Origin: Rhizobiales bacterium IMCC20636 | GTDB lineage: Bacteria; Pseudomonadota; Alphaproteobacteria; Rhizobiales; GCA-2746425 | Length of the DNA: 64,000 bases | Direction: 5' to 3' | NCBI GenBank assembly: GCA_016865015.1 | Contig: CP018226.1 | Coordinates: 2,201,001-2,265,000 of the forward strand | In this document: positions 35,581-48,491 of the stretch, one piece after another | Layout of the letters: the number at the start of each line of letters is the position of its first letter | How positions within the stretch are numbered: position 1 is the first letter of the stretch | Made by a program: the position numbers and the translations under genes | Notes under the pieces: model-generated | Databases searched by the model: none | What the model was told of the DNA's origin: nothing | Seen by the model: the letters and a program-made list of their open reading frames with translations, nothing else

Positions 35581-36708
35581 ATGCGGCAGTGGCTATCCAA
35601 CATCTTTCGTCTTGGTCTGAAAGAACTGCGCAGTCTCAGAGCTGACCCCGTTCTGCTATTGCTGATTGTCTATGTCTTCAGCTTTGCAGTCTACGCGGTC
35701 GCTACGGGCGCAAAACTGGAGGTTGTCAACGCCTCGGTTGCTTACGTCGATCTGGACCGGTCCGATCTGACAGGACGGATCATCGGCGCTATTCTGCCGC
35801 CGGAATTTGACACGCCTGAAGAAATATCTGCCTCTGAGGTGGATCAAGTCATGAACGATGGCGACTATGTTTTCGTGCTGAACTTTCCGCCCCGGTTTGA
35901 GGCGGATGTTCTGGCTGGGAACCAGCCTTCGTTGCAATTGAACGTCGATGCCACGGCGATGGTACAGGCGGGTAACGGGTCGGTCTTTCTTCAGGAGATC
36001 ATAACCGCTGAAGTCATAAAATTCGTTGCGCGTGACGACACATCCAACACATTGCCGATAGATCTGATTGTCACAGCTCAGTTCAACCCCAACCTGCAAT
36101 CGACCTGGTTTTCGTCGGTCATGCAGGTGATCAACAACGTCACGATCCTGTCGGTGTTGCTGACCGGGGCGGCCTTGATCCGGGAAAGAGAACACGGAAC
36201 CATCGAGCATTTGTTGGTTATGCCGGTGTCGCCTTCTGAAATCATGCTTGCCAAGATCTGGGCCAATGGTCTGGCGATCATCATAGCGGCCGTTTTGTCG
36301 CTCTGGTTGGTGGTTCAGGGCATCCTCGGTGTTCCCATCGCCGGATCAATCACCTTGTTTGTCGTGGGGACTGTTCTTTATTTGGGGTCTGTCACAGGTC
36401 TGGGCATTCTTCTGGCGACCTTCACTACTTCCATGCCGCAATTTGGTCTTCTGGCACTGCCGGTTCTGGTGGTTATGAATCTGCTTTCGGGCAGCACCAC
36501 TCCGATCGAGAGCATTCCAGACTGGCTGCAAACCGTCATGCAGATTGCGCCTTCGACGCATTTTGTTGCGTTCTCGCAGGCCATTCTCTATCGGGGGGCG
36601 GGTTTGGAAACTGTCTGGATCAACATGCTGGTGATGGTTGCACTGAGCGCCATCTTTTTTACTGTAGCGCTCCTGCGGTTTCGAAAGACCATGGCTTCAT
36701 CGCATTGA
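35581..36708 (+). CDS. yhhJ: ABC-2 type permease (YhhJ-like)
   Basis: This 375-residue inner-membrane permease has an N-terminal anchor (about residues 20-45), a periplasmic domain of about 130 residues, then five or six membrane segments (for instance VTILSVLLTGAALIREREHGTIEHLLVMPVS with the conserved coupling helix). ATG 35581 lies one base after the rbbA stop; the frame is open further upstream but overlaps rbbA. It pairs with the RbbA permease half to form the transmembrane channel. The exported substrate is unknown. It is the last gene of the operon begun by the HlyD protein. Confidence 0.9.
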   Translation: MRQWLSNIFRLGLKELRSLRADPVLLLLIVYVFSFAVYAVATGAKLEVVNASVAYVDLDRSDLTGRIIGAILPPEFDTPEEISASEVDQVMNDGDYVFVLNFPPRFEADVLAGNQPSLQLNVDATAMVQAGNGSVFLQEIITAEVIKFVARDDTSNTLPIDLIVTAQFNPNLQSTWFSSVMQVINNVTILSVLLTGAALIREREHGTIEHLLVMPVSPSEIMLAKIWANGLAIIIAAVLSLWLVVQGILGVPIAGSITLFVVGTVLYLGSVTGLGILLATFTTSMPQFGLLALPVLVVMNLLSGSTTPIESIPDWLQTVMQIAPSTHFVAFSQAILYRGAGLETVWINMLVMVALSAIFFTVALLRFRKTMASSH

Positions 36709-37039
36709 TTCGATAGTGTCCAACTTTGCCAATATGGACGAGCAATCTCACGCCTGTTTGTCTGAATTTAATTCGCCTGCGGTCTGCTCCAGCACATCTG
36801 TCAACGGATTGGTTTGTGCCTTCAAACCCTTCCCAATGCAGAAAAGGCTCTCGACCAACAGGCGAGGGCCGCCACTCGTTGAAATTTGTCATGATGTTCG
36901 TTGATTGACCTTCGTCAATCCTGCTGTCTTCCGGTCTGCCATTTTCCAAACAAAGCCTGAAGCTTTCGGCCCATTGGCTTGAATTTCAAAGATCAGCTTG
37001 TGGCCCGAACTGGGCGCTCGATGACCAAAGGAGAATACT
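36709..37039. other. 331-base spacer carrying the promoter of the arginine/N-ATPase operon
   Basis: No gene is credible here. The only notable element is the FixK box at 36905-36918; a transcript starting about 41 bases past its centre would have a leader of about 90 bases. I see no strong terminator hairpin for the preceding yhhJ gene. Short frames in this region have no SD sites and no recognisable product. Confidence 0.6.
36905..36918. promoter_or_regulatory. FixK/FNR box 5 (TTGAC-CTTC-GTCAA)
   Basis: TTGACCTTCGTCAA is a perfect palindromic consensus site, 128 bases (centre) before the permease ATG. It is the only strong operator ahead of a 13-gene run (37040-48262) without a gap over 30 bases, so it may control all of it. 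It differs from box 4 by a single base. Confidence 0.75.
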
Positions 37040-38509
37040 ATGTCGACAGATAATGCAGCAATCGACAAACAAGAGAGCCCCAAGGCATCGGGGAAATTGG
37101 GGCTGCTGACGCTGACCGCGTTGGTCATCGGCTCAATGATTGGTGGCGGCGTCTTCAGCCTTCCCCAAAACATGGCACGAGGTGCATCCGCAGGGGCCAT
37201 CACAATTGGCTGGCTGATCACTGGGATCGGGATGTTGGCGCTTGCATTTGTCTACAAGAATCTCTCGGCCCGCAAGCCGACGCTTGACGCTGGGCCTTAT
37301 GCCTATGCCCGCGCCGGGTTTGGCAACTTCATCGGGTTCAACAGCGCTTGGGGCTACTGGGTGAGCGCATGGATCGGAAACGTCTCTTATGTCGTCCTGA
37401 TCTTTGGTGCGCTGAGTTATTTCTACGCTCCATTTGGTGCGGAGGGGAACACATGGCCAGCTATTATTGGTGCCTCGATCTGCCTCTGGCTTGTGCATGC
37501 ACTTGTTCTGATGGGTATCCGTCAGGCGGCCATTATCAATGTGATCACGACCATTGCCAAGCTGGGGCCGATCTTCCTGTTCATTGTTCTGGTGTTCGTT
37601 GCCTTCAACATGCCAACTTTTCAGCTCGATTTCTGGGGCACTGAAGCGCTGTCATTGGGCAGCATCACGACCCAGGTTCAGAGCACGATGCTTGTTACAC
37701 TTTGGGTCTTTATTGGCATCGAAGGGGCCAGCGTCGATTCTGGACGTGCGCGCAAACGCAGCGACATTGGTACGGCCACGATCCTCGGCTTCGTTACGGT
37801 TCTACTTCTCTATCTGCTGGTGTCACTGTTGTCTCTGGGTGTCATGTCCCAACCTGAACTGGCCGCTCTGCCAGCGGCTGCTTCCATGGCCAATGTATTG
37901 GAATCCGTGGTCGGCCCATGGGGTTCGGTGTTGGTGCGTATCGGTTTGGTTATCTCGGTTGCCGGTGCATTCCTCAGCTGGACGCTTTTGGCCGCAGAAA
38001 TCCCGTATCGGGCAGCCCAAGAAGGGATTTTACCCGACTTCTTTGCCAAGGAAAATGATAATGGATCACCCTCCGGCTCGCTTTGGGTTACCAATATCTG
38101 CGTGCAGGCGGTTCTGTTCCTGACACTCTACGCGAACTCAACCTATCTGGCGCTTTTCTATATTGCCTCCACCGCTATTCTGGTTCCCTACGTGTTTTCA
38201 GGTGCCTATGCGCTCAAGCTCGCGGTGACTGGCGAAAGCTACGCTCCGCAAGAGGGGCGTGGGCGCGATATGGCGATCGGCGGGCTGGCTACGATCTATG
38301 GCAGTTGGCTGGTTTACGCAGCTGGCCCTACCTACCTGCTGATGTGTGCCATTATCTATGCGATCGGTATCCCGGTCTATCTTTGGGCGCGCAATTCCAA
38401 CAACGAACGTGCCTTCACCCCTGCTGAAATGTTGATTGCTCTGGGTCTCATCGGGGCCGCCATCGTGGCGGCATATCTGATGTGGACTGGCGCTATCAGC
38501 GCTCTGTGA
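37040..38509 (+). CDS. arcD: APC-family arginine/ornithine antiporter (ArcD-like)
   Basis: This 489-residue amino-acid permease of the basic amino acid/polyamine antiporter group has about 12-13 membrane segments. The first segment carries the APC substrate-binding signature [13 protein letters not shown] second family motif is the [20 protein letters not shown] segment. The ATG has AAAGGAG 6 bases before it. Placed first in the arginine deiminase operon, it most likely exchanges external arginine for ornithine without net energy cost. The promoter carries the FixK box at 36905. Confidence 0.92.
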   Translation: MSTDNAAIDKQESPKASGKLGLLTLTALVIGSMIGGGVFSLPQNMARGASAGAITIGWLITGIGMLALAFVYKNLSARKPTLDAGPYAYARAGFGNFIGFNSAWGYWVSAWIGNVSYVVLIFGALSYFYAPFGAEGNTWPAIIGASICLWLVHALVLMGIRQAAIINVITTIAKLGPIFLFIVLVFVAFNMPTFQLDFWGTEALSLGSITTQVQSTMLVTLWVFIGIEGASVDSGRARKRSDIGTATILGFVTVLLLYLLVSLLSLGVMSQPELAALPAAASMANVLESVVGPWGSVLVRIGLVISVAGAFLSWTLLAAEIPYRAAQEGILPDFFAKENDNGSPSGSLWVTNICVQAVLFLTLYANSTYLALFYIASTAILVPYVFSGAYALKLAVTGESYAPQEGRGRDMAIGGLATIYGSWLVYAAGPTYLLMCAIIYAIGIPVYLWARNSNNERAFTPAEMLIALGLIGAAIVAAYLMWTGAISAL

Positions 38510-38538
38510 CATTTGCATTTACCAAAGGAGAAATAGCC

Positions 38539-39771
38539 ATGGATCAAACCAACACTCTTGGAGTGCATTCTGAAACAGGCACGTTGCGGCAGGTGATCGT
38601 CTGCCGCCCCGGTCTTGCCCATCGTCGGTTGACACCGAATAACTGTCAGGAACTGTTGTTCGATGATGTCTTCTGGGTGAAACAGGCCCAGAAGGATCAC
38701 GATGTCTTTGCGACGACAATGCGTGACGAAGGTGTCGAAGTTCTGGATGTCAACGACTTGCTGGCCGAGACGCTGGACCTTCCAAACGGACGCGACTGGG
38801 TGTTGGATCATCGGGTCACACCAAACCAGACCGGCGTTGGAATGATGTCGGAATTACGAGCCTGGATGGATGAATTGCCGGGAACTCAGCTGGCAGAGTT
38901 TCTTCTTGGCGGGCTTGCCACCGACGATGTGCCGTTTGAGTTGACAGGCTTGTTCGGCAGCTATCTTGGCCATCACGGATTCATCTTGCCGCCGCTGCCA
39001 AACGCTTTGTTCACTCGCGACAATTCGGCGTGGATCTTTGGGGGCGTGGCAGTCAATCCCATGCACTGGGCTGCACGGCGTCCGGAAACCCTGCTGAACA
39101 CGGCAATCTACAAGTTCCACCCGAAATTTGCCGGCAAGACGACGATCCATTGGGGTGATCCGACTGTTGATCATGGTCTGGCAACTCTGGAAGGCGGCGA
39201 CATCATGCCTGTGGGCAATGGTACTGTGCTGGTTGGTATGGGCGAACGGTCATCGCCCCAAGGTGTTGGTCAGTTGGCCGAGGCGCTTTTTGAAACTGGT
39301 GCAGCACAACGGGTGCTTGCCTTCGCCATCCCCAAATCGCGTGCGGCAATGCACCTTGATACGGTGTTTACCCTGTGTGGTGGTGACGTGGTTACAACCT
39401 TCAAAGAGGTCGCTGACGAGTTGGTCTGCTACGACATTCGTCCCGGCGAAGGTTCCGCCCCGTTGCAATTCCGTCACGATCCGCGTCCGATATTCGACAT
39501 CGTCGCCGAGGTGCTTGGCTACAAGAAGCTCCAGATCGTACCGACAGGCGGCACCACAGAAGAAGAGCGCGCCCGCGAGCAGTGGAACGATGGTAACAAT
39601 GTGCTGGCCCTGCGGCCGGGCGTGGTGGTTGGCTACGACCGAAACGATGATACCAACGCTGCACTCAAAGCCGCTGGAATCCAGGTTCTGGCGATCCCGG
39701 GTGCGGAGCTTGGGCGCGGTCGCGGCGGCGGCCACTGCATGAGCTGTCCTACGATGCGCGATCCCGTTTAA
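38539..39771 (+). CDS. arcA: Arginine deiminase
   Basis: This 410-residue enzyme cleaves arginine to citrulline and ammonia. It has the N-terminal [18 protein letters not shown], the catalytic [12 protein letters not shown] region, HLDTVFT with the catalytic His, and the nucleophilic cysteine in GGGHCMSCP near the C-terminus. All are intact and the length is normal. ATG 38539 follows AAAGGAG by 8 bases; the upstream in-frame extension overlaps nothing conserved. It is the second gene of the operon, 29 bases after the permease. Confidence 0.97.
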   Translation: MDQTNTLGVHSETGTLRQVIVCRPGLAHRRLTPNNCQELLFDDVFWVKQAQKDHDVFATTMRDEGVEVLDVNDLLAETLDLPNGRDWVLDHRVTPNQTGVGMMSELRAWMDELPGTQLAEFLLGGLATDDVPFELTGLFGSYLGHHGFILPPLPNALFTRDNSAWIFGGVAVNPMHWAARRPETLLNTAIYKFHPKFAGKTTIHWGDPTVDHGLATLEGGDIMPVGNGTVLVGMGERSSPQGVGQLAEALFETGAAQRVLAFAIPKSRAAMHLDTVFTLCGGDVVTTFKEVADELVCYDIRPGEGSAPLQFRHDPRPIFDIVAEVLGYKKLQIVPTGGTTEEERAREQWNDGNNVLALRPGVVVGYDRNDDTNAALKAAGIQVLAIPGAELGRGRGGGHCMSCPTMRDPV

Positions 39772-39787
39772 ACCGAAAGGCTGCCAA

Positions 39788-40789
39788 ATGGCTTACAATC
39801 TGAAAAACCGACACTTTCTGACCCTGAGAGACTTCTCCCCCAGGGAAATTGCCTTTCTTCTCAAACTCGCCAGTGATTTGAAGACCGCCAAATATACTGG
39901 CACCGAAATGCCGAAGCTGCAGGGCAAGGATATTGCGCTGATCTTTGAAAAGGACAGCACCCGCACGCGTGTCGGATTCGAGGTGGCGGCTTATGATCAG
40001 GGCGCCCGGGTGACTTATCTCGGCCCAACCGGATCCCATATCGGGCATAAGGAGTCCGTCAAGGATACTGCGCGCGTTCTGGGACGGATTTACGATGCGA
40101 TCGAATATCGCGGATTTGGTCAAAAAATCGTTGAAGAGCTGGCCGAATTTTCGGGTGTGCCGGTCTATAATGGGCTGACCAATGAATTTCATCCAACGCA
40201 GATACTTGCAGATTTCCTGACCATGCAGGAGCATGTCGACAAGCCGCTGCATCGCGTCGCCTATGCTTTCCTTGGGGATGCGGGTAACAATATGGGCGAC
40301 AGTCTGTTGATTGGCGGGGCGAAGATGGGGATGGATGTGCGGCTCTGTGCGCCCAAAGCCTGCTGGCCAACTCAGGCAATCCGAGATGAAGCAGAGGCCA
40401 TAGCCGAGGAAACGGGTGCCCGGATCATGATTACCGAAGACGTGGATGCTGCCGTCAAAGGTGTCGACTTCGTCTACACCGATGTCTGGGTTTCCATGGG
40501 AGAGCCCAAGGAGAAATGGGCCGAACGGATCAAGCTTCTGACACCTTATCAGGTGACCGCTGATGTGATGGCGAAAACCGGCAATCCACGGGCCTGTTTC
40601 ATGCATTGCCTGCCCGCCTTTCATAATGCCGAAACTACGGTGGGAGCCGAAATAAAGGCAGAGTTTGGCCTCGACGCGATGGAAGTCACCGAAGAGGTGT
40701 TCGAAAGCCCGGCCTCCATTGTCTTCGATCAGGCGGAAAACCGGATGCACACGATCAAGGCGGTTTTGGTCGCCACGTTGGGAGCGTAA
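39788..40789 (+). CDS. arcB: Catabolic ornithine carbamoyltransferase
   Basis: This 333-residue enzyme splits citrulline with phosphate into ornithine and carbamoyl phosphate when running in the catabolic direction. The carbamoyl-phosphate loop STRTR lies in [12 protein letters not shown], a second site is HPTQ in [10 protein letters not shown], and the ornithine-loop motif is HCLPAFH. Its length matches catabolic forms (about 335 residues), which are longer than anabolic ArgF. The operon context with ArcA and ArcC also indicates the catabolic role. SD GAAAGG precedes the ATG. Confidence 0.96.
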   Translation: MAYNLKNRHFLTLRDFSPREIAFLLKLASDLKTAKYTGTEMPKLQGKDIALIFEKDSTRTRVGFEVAAYDQGARVTYLGPTGSHIGHKESVKDTARVLGRIYDAIEYRGFGQKIVEELAEFSGVPVYNGLTNEFHPTQILADFLTMQEHVDKPLHRVAYAFLGDAGNNMGDSLLIGGAKMGMDVRLCAPKACWPTQAIRDEAEAIAEETGARIMITEDVDAAVKGVDFVYTDVWVSMGEPKEKWAERIKLLTPYQVTADVMAKTGNPRACFMHCLPAFHNAETTVGAEIKAEFGLDAMEVTEEVFESPASIVFDQAENRMHTIKAVLVATLGA

Positions 40790-40790
40790 G

Positions 40791-43508
<2,718 letters not shown>

Positions 43509-43512
<4 letters not shown>

Positions 43513-43796
43513 CCCGTGATACGGACAAACTGGCTGAAGAGATAGCGCGCCAGGCCGAACGCATGAAATTCACGCGGGAAAACCCTGGTCCAAGTCCTTT
43601 GCGTGGCATCGGCACTTTCGGGATGATCGGCTGGTCGATTGCCGTGCCAACGGTCGGTGGCGCGTTTTTGGGGCACTGGCTCGACCGTGTCGCTCCGCAA
43701 GCTTTTCCGTGGACGATAGCCTTGATCCTCGGTGGCGTGGTACTGGGCGGCTTTATCGCAGCGGCATGGATTAACAAGGAAGGAGGCGGCAAATGA
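43509..43796 (+). CDS. atpQ: AtpQ, N-type ATPase small membrane subunit (AtpI/AtpZ-like)
   Basis: This 95-residue protein has a charged N-terminus of about 30 residues followed by two membrane helices (GMIGWSIAVPTVGGAFLGHWLD and WTIALILGGVVLGGFIAAAWI). It resembles AtpI/AtpZ proteins that help assemble the c-ring or carry divalent cations. Position 3 in the operon identifies it as AtpQ of N-type ATPases. It overlaps both neighbours by 4 bases (ATGA). Confidence 0.88.
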
Positions 43797-44092
43797 TGTC
43801 TTTTGATTGGACCGCAGTGGCTTTGGGACTGGCGATTGGCACCGCAATGAGTGTGCTGTTTTTCGCAGGTCTTGGACTGGGGATGCAGATTGCTCTGCGT
43901 TCCGCCAGGCCCGTTGCCCTGTTGTTGGTAAGCGCCATAGTCCGGATGGCTGTTCTTTTGGGCGTTGGCTTTCTGGTTGTGGGGCAGGCTGGGCCATGGT
44001 CCCTTTTGGGATACGCTTCCGCGTTTCTGATCGTGCGCTTCATAACGACGACAGTCGCGCGCATCAGCGCACCAATCGGTGATGCGCAATGA
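43793..44092 (+). CDS. atpR: AtpR, N-type ATPase-specific membrane protein
   Basis: This 99-residue protein has three hydrophobic helices (about 7-30, 40-61 and 66-86). It contains a conserved-looking Arg in SAIVRMAVLL and another in FLIVRFITTTVAR. Dibrova and colleagues described AtpR as a marker of N-type ATPase operons; it is thought to form a partner of AtpQ or the c-ring, with the membrane arginines facing the ring's carboxylates. It overlaps the neighbouring genes by 4 bases on each side. Confidence 0.87.
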   Translation: MMSFDWTAVALGLAIGTAMSVLFFAGLGLGMQIALRSARPVALLLVSAIVRMAVLLGVGFLVVGQAGPWSLLGYASAFLIVRFITTTVARISAPIGDAQ

Positions 44093-44778
44093 ACCTGTCT
44101 CCTGATCAAACCGTGATTTGGAATGCATGGGGCTTCCCGATAAATGCGACGATCTTCTACACCTGGATTGTCATGGCTTTGCTGACGATCGCTTCCATCC
44201 TGTTCACCCGAAACCTGCGTCCGGATGTGCCGCCGAACCGCTGGCGGACAACTCTGGAAGTCATCGTACAGGGCGTTCAATCCCAAATCGCGGAAGTCGC
44301 GGGGCGTTCGGAGCGCCACCTGCTGTATTATGCTGGCACACTCTTTCTGTTTGTCGCGACATCAAACCTGTTGCTGGTCATACCGGGGTTCGAGCCGCCG
44401 ACCGCCTCTCTGTCGACGACCACGGCGCTGGCGTTGTCGGTTCTGATCGCAGTGCCGCTTTTCGGGATTTCCAGCCGGGGTCTGGGTGGTTATCTCAAAA
44501 CCTACCTGGAACCCTCCTTCATCATGCTTCCGTTCAACATCATCTCGGAGTTTTCACGTGGGATATCGCTCGCCATCCGTCTTTACGGAAACATCATGAG
44601 CGGTGCTGTGATCGCGGCAATCCTGCTCGGCGTCGCGCCGTTCTTCTTTCCGGTGGTGATGGACGTTCTTGGCCTGCTGACCGGCCTGATACAGGCCTAC
44701 ATCTTCGCAATTCTGGCGACCGTTTACATCTCCAGTGCCACTGCTTCACCCTCTATGCCAAAAAAGGAAAGCCAATGA
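44089..44778 (+). CDS. atpB: N-type ATPase subunit a
   Basis: This 229-residue stator channel subunit has about five membrane segments. The essential arginine facing the rotor is Arg164 in ISLAIRLYGNIMSG, and LLTGLIQAYIFAILATVYI is the final conserved helix with its Gln. The NLLLVIPGFEPPTASLSTT loop is also typical. It forms the two ion half-channels next to the c-ring. The stop overlaps the c-subunit start by 4 bases. Confidence 0.94.
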   Translation: MNLSPDQTVIWNAWGFPINATIFYTWIVMALLTIASILFTRNLRPDVPPNRWRTTLEVIVQGVQSQIAEVAGRSERHLLYYAGTLFLFVATSNLLLVIPGFEPPTASLSTTTALALSVLIAVPLFGISSRGLGGYLKTYLEPSFIMLPFNIISEFSRGISLAIRLYGNIMSGAVIAAILLGVAPFFFPVVMDVLGLLTGLIQAYIFAILATVYISSATASPSMPKKESQ

Positions 44779-45062
44779 CAGAACTAGCCATCATCGCAGC
44801 CGTCTCGATCTTCACCGCTGGCCTGACCGTCTCATTTGGAGCTATTGGTCCTGCCCTTGGAGAAGGGCGTGCCGCTGCAACTGCGTTGAGCGCCATCGCC
44901 CAGCAACCTGATGCTGCCTCGACCATTTCGCGCACTCTGTTTGTCAGCCTTGCGATGATCGAGTCGACAGCGATCTATTGCTTCGTCGTAGCCATGATCC
45001 TGATTTTTGCAAATCCGTTCTGGATTGCAGCGCTGGAAGTGGCCAAGGCGGCAGGTAGCTGA
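44775..45062 (+). CDS. atpE: N-type ATPase subunit c with two membrane carboxylates
   Basis: This 95-residue hairpin protein has two helices (about 5-38 and 54-83). The first helix has GPALGEGRA with Glu30, aligned with Gln32 of the Ilyobacter tartaricus Na+ rotor. The second has MIESTAIY with Glu63-Ser64-Thr65, matching the EST triplet of Na+-binding rings. The site thus combines a Na+-like EST triplet with an added carboxylate. The polar loop is IAQQPDA. A two-glutamate N-type rotor from Burkholderia pseudomallei was reported as proton-specific, so the coupling ion cannot be called from the motif alone. Confidence 0.94.
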   Translation: MTELAIIAAVSIFTAGLTVSFGAIGPALGEGRAAATALSAIAQQPDAASTISRTLFVSLAMIESTAIYCFVVAMILIFANPFWIAALEVAKAAGS

Positions 45063-45065
45063 TTT

Positions 45066-45836
45066 ATGTCGATTGACTGGATCACTGTCGCCGCACAGAT
45101 CGCCAATTTTCTGGTGCTGGTCTGGCTATTGAAGCGGTTTCTCTACCGTCCCATTCTGGATGGCATTGATGCGCGTGAGACCGAAATCAAGGAGCGGATG
45201 CAAAAAGCGGTCCATGCCAGGGAACAGGCGGAAGAAACCGAACGGGCCTACCACGAGAAGGTGCAGGCCCTGAATGTCGCGCAATCGGAGATGACGGAAA
45301 CGATCCGCAAGACTGCCGAGAAACAGCGTGATGTCCTGTTGGCTGAGGCGCAACAAAAACTGGAGCGCGAACATGCAAGCTGGCAGACGCATCTGGACGC
45401 TGAAGCGCGCAAATACATAAATCGGATGCACAGCGCCGGTGCCGGGGCTCTGTTGTCGCTGACCCGCAAGGCATTGGGCGATCTGTCCGACGAAACGCTG
45501 GAAGCACGCATGGCGCGCCATCTGATCAAGAAAATCAAACCGATGGCGCCCGATCTGCGCCGTGCGGCGGGACAGGCCTCAGTGGCCATCGTAACATCGC
45601 ATGAAGCGTTGCCTGCACCTGTCGAAGAGGAATTGACCTCGGAACTGCGAAATTTGTTTCCTCAGATATCCCTGCAGTTTGAGACAGACACAAATCAGGC
45701 TCCGGGGCTTGTTCTTCGGGTTGGCGGGGCGCAGTTGGCGTGGACTGTCGATTCCTACATCGATGGGCTCGACGCATTGATCGAAGAGCAATTGGCTGCA
45801 GGCAGTGACAACAGGGTGCAATCCCATGAGCGGTGA
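45066..45836 (+). CDS. atpF: N-type ATPase subunit b with delta-like C-terminal extension
   Basis: This 256-residue peripheral-stalk subunit is about 100 residues longer than ordinary b. It has one N-terminal membrane helix ([22 protein letters not shown]), then [10 protein letters not shown], then a long coiled coil to about residue 160. The remaining part ends in [30 protein letters not shown], which resembles the C-terminal region of F1 subunit delta (the GGxxLRVG...DGSxxxxLxxL pattern). The operon has no separate delta gene, so the extension probably takes its place. Its end overlaps the alpha start by 11 bases. Confidence 0.9.
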   Translation: MSIDWITVAAQIANFLVLVWLLKRFLYRPILDGIDARETEIKERMQKAVHAREQAEETERAYHEKVQALNVAQSEMTETIRKTAEKQRDVLLAEAQQKLEREHASWQTHLDAEARKYINRMHSAGAGALLSLTRKALGDLSDETLEARMARHLIKKIKPMAPDLRRAAGQASVAIVTSHEALPAPVEEELTSELRNLFPQISLQFETDTNQAPGLVLRVGGAQLAWTVDSYIDGLDALIEEQLAAGSDNRVQSHER

Positions 45837-47364
45837 AGACATTCAAACCGAACAATCACCGGAGACCGTTCTCAATATTCTTCTCAACGCGTCGTCACCG
45901 GCCCCGCATCTCAGTGAGATTGGAACGGTTGCCGAAATTGCCGACGGGATCGCTATCGTCGCGGGACTGGAGCAGGCGTTGTCAGACGAGTTGCTGCAAT
46001 TTGCGAGTGGTGTGCAGGGCATTGTTCTCGATCTTGAGCCGGGACGTCTCGGCGTGGTTTTGCTGGGACCGTTCGATCGTGTCACGATTGGTGAGAGTGT
46101 GATGCGCACCCACAAGGTCGTCAGCACCAAGGTTGGCGAGGCCTTGTTGGGGCGCGTCGTTGATGCCCTTGGCAATCCACTTGATGACAAGGGCCCGATC
46201 CGAGGGCAAGCCGTCAAACCTGTGGAAGCGGAAGCACCCAAAATCCTTGACCGGCAGGCCATTTCACGGCCGCTGGCAACGGGAATCAAGGTGATAGATG
46301 CGGCTGTGCCTATTGGATTGGGGCAACGCCAATTGATTATTGGCGACAGGCAAACCGGCAAGACATCATTGGCTGTCGATGCGATCCTTAATCAGAAAAA
46401 TACCGATTTGATCTGCATTTACTGCGCTATCGGGCAGCGCGGTGATGCAGTGGCGAAGGTGATCGGAGCGATTCAGGAAGGCGGCATGACGAAGCGGACG
46501 ATTGTTCTGGCCGCAGGCGATGAAGACGCGGCCGGTCTGGCCTATGTGGCGCCTTATGCCGCATTGACGATGGCCGAGTATTTTGCGGGTCAATCGAAAG
46601 ACGTATTGGTGATCCTGGATGACCTCACGCATCATGCAAGATCTTACCGCGAGTTGTCTTTGCTGCTGCGTCGCCCACCGGGGCGCGAGGCCTTTCCCGG
46701 TGACATCTTTTACATTCATGCGCGATTGCTTGAGCGGGCAGGGCAGTTCACCGCAGCTGCTGGCGGCGGGGCGATCACCGTGTTACCCGTGGTTGAGACG
46801 CAGGCCGAAAATCTGTCTGCATATATTCCGACAAATCTGATCTCGATCACGGATGGGCAGATTTACCTGTCGCCCAGGCTGGTGCGCAAAAACCAGTTTC
46901 CGGCGGTCGATCTGGGCGTCTCTGTCAGCCGTGTCGGGGGCAAGGCGCAAACCAAGGCGTTCCGTTCTGTGGCCGGAAATTTGCGCGTCACCCTGTCGCA
47001 ATTCGAGGAGCTGGAAGATTTCGCTCGCTTTGGTACCCGTTTGGACGATGCGACGCGTCAACGCCTGACACGGGGGGCTGCTGTGCGTACGGCGTTGCGG
47101 CAAGCCGAACGGGACCCGATGCCCGCCGTCGAGCAACTCGCCGTTCTCGTTGCGGCGATGGACGGACGCTTTGACGGACTGAACGAGTCTGAAATGCTGA
47201 CCGTGATGGCCGCACTCCGGACCGCTGCCGAACTTGAATTTGGTGATTTGGCAAAGCGTATCGATCAAAATGACCCACTGACCGATGAGGACCGGAGCCG
47301 GATGCTGGAACTGGGGCGCATTGCGCGTGAAGGACTTGGAGGCGACAATGACGCAAACGCTTGA
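45826..47364 (+). CDS. atpA: N-type ATPase subunit alpha
   Basis: This 512-residue non-catalytic subunit has Walker A GDRQTGKT, the VYCAIGQR-like [17 protein letters not shown], and [44 protein letters not shown], a hallmark of alpha subunits. ATG 45826 gives a suitable acidic N-terminus; an in-frame start 21 bases upstream lies deeper inside the b gene. It ends 17 bases inside the gamma reading frame. Alpha near the end of the operon, after b, is diagnostic of the N-type gene order. Confidence 0.95.
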   Translation: MSGEDIQTEQSPETVLNILLNASSPAPHLSEIGTVAEIADGIAIVAGLEQALSDELLQFASGVQGIVLDLEPGRLGVVLLGPFDRVTIGESVMRTHKVVSTKVGEALLGRVVDALGNPLDDKGPIRGQAVKPVEAEAPKILDRQAISRPLATGIKVIDAAVPIGLGQRQLIIGDRQTGKTSLAVDAILNQKNTDLICIYCAIGQRGDAVAKVIGAIQEGGMTKRTIVLAAGDEDAAGLAYVAPYAALTMAEYFAGQSKDVLVILDDLTHHARSYRELSLLLRRPPGREAFPGDIFYIHARLLERAGQFTAAAGGGAITVLPVVETQAENLSAYIPTNLISITDGQIYLSPRLVRKNQFPAVDLGVSVSRVGGKAQTKAFRSVAGNLRVTLSQFEELEDFARFGTRLDDATRQRLTRGAAVRTALRQAERDPMPAVEQLAVLVAAMDGRFDGLNESEMLTVMAALRTAAELEFGDLAKRIDQNDPLTDEDRSRMLELGRIAREGLGGDNDANA

Positions 47365-48262
47365 AGTCCTGTCGCGCCGCACTGCCAGCATGCAGAGCAT
47401 CCGAAGCATCGTTCATACCATGAAGACCCTGTCGGTGATCAATTCAGCGCCTTATGAGCATGCTGCTCGCGCAATCGAAGCTTATCATGACACTGTTCTT
47501 GATGGCCTCCATGCCTTCCTCAGCCAGATTGGTCCGTATCAGGCCAATTCATCTGCTGTCGCGACCAAAGTCATGATTGTGTTTGGATCGGATCACGGAT
47601 TATGCGGAAACTATAATGAGGTCCTTGCAGGCCACGTCGCGGAACAACTCGCCGATGCGTTGGGAGAGGCCACTGTCTTGTGTATCGGAGCGCAGATGGC
47701 GGACGCCTTGCGGGATCAGGGCATTGTGCCGGGAACGACGTTCTTTCCTCCAGCATCTGTGGACGGGATTGGCCGGCTTGCCAATCTGCTGACGCGACAT
47801 CTTGACGAATTGCAGCGCAACCAAAATACGGGCGAGATGGCTGTCTCGCTTGCCTATTTCACGCGTCACGGGGACAAGGGCCAACGCCCGGAGGTGATGG
47901 CTCTGTTGCCGCTCAGCGAGGATCTTGTACATGAATTACAGGATAAACCCTGGGTGTCGCGCAGCCTGCCGTGTTTCTCGTTGCCACCGCCCAAGCTTTT
48001 TCAGGCACTGATCCGGGGGCATCTGTTTGCCAGTCTGTTCCGGGCATCCGCTGAAGCGCTTGTGACCGAAAACGCGGCGCGTCTGGCCCTGATGCAACAG
48101 GCGGAGCAATCGGTCGATGACAGATTGGAGGATTTGACCTCTGAGACACGCTCGGTGCGTCAGAGCGAAATCACGACCGAACTGCTTGATGTGATCATTG
48201 GGTTCGAAGCGTTGAAGAAAAAATCAAAACCTCACCACGGAGCAACTCCCCGAGAGGTGTAA
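47348..48262 (+). CDS. atpG: N-type ATPase subunit gamma
   Basis: This 304-residue central-stalk subunit has an N-terminal helix with [24 protein letters not shown], the region running inside the alpha/beta hexamer, a Rossmann-like middle ([22 protein letters not shown]) and the C-terminal helix ([19 protein letters not shown]). It is somewhat diverged from housekeeping gamma, as expected for the N-type. ATG 47348 overlaps the alpha end. It is the last gene of the 13-gene arginine/N-ATPase run. Confidence 0.92.
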   Translation: MTQTLEVLSRRTASMQSIRSIVHTMKTLSVINSAPYEHAARAIEAYHDTVLDGLHAFLSQIGPYQANSSAVATKVMIVFGSDHGLCGNYNEVLAGHVAEQLADALGEATVLCIGAQMADALRDQGIVPGTTFFPPASVDGIGRLANLLTRHLDELQRNQNTGEMAVSLAYFTRHGDKGQRPEVMALLPLSEDLVHELQDKPWVSRSLPCFSLPPPKLFQALIRGHLFASLFRASAEALVTENAARLALMQQAEQSVDDRLEDLTSETRSVRQSEITTELLDVIIGFEALKKKSKPHHGATPREV

Positions 48263-48491
48263 GAGAATTCATCTTTCCGCAATTCAGTGGAAAACGACAT
48301 GAAGTAGCTCGTCACGACTTTACGGACGATCACCTGAGCCAGAACAACTGGAGAGCTTGGAGCCTGTGAGTGGTGTTCTGCCTCTTTCCACACGGCTTGG
48401 AACGTTGAAAAGAGGCTGCTTGAGACTGAAATTTCGGTGTCGACGAAATGGCATGCGACGGGAGCTTGATAGAACAAAGCGGATGGAACGG

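Noticed and set aside
48263-48491. A possible transposase remnant after the gamma-subunit gene
   Set aside because: The fragment translations contain stops and I could not match them to any transposase motif. No inverted repeats or target duplications are visible.
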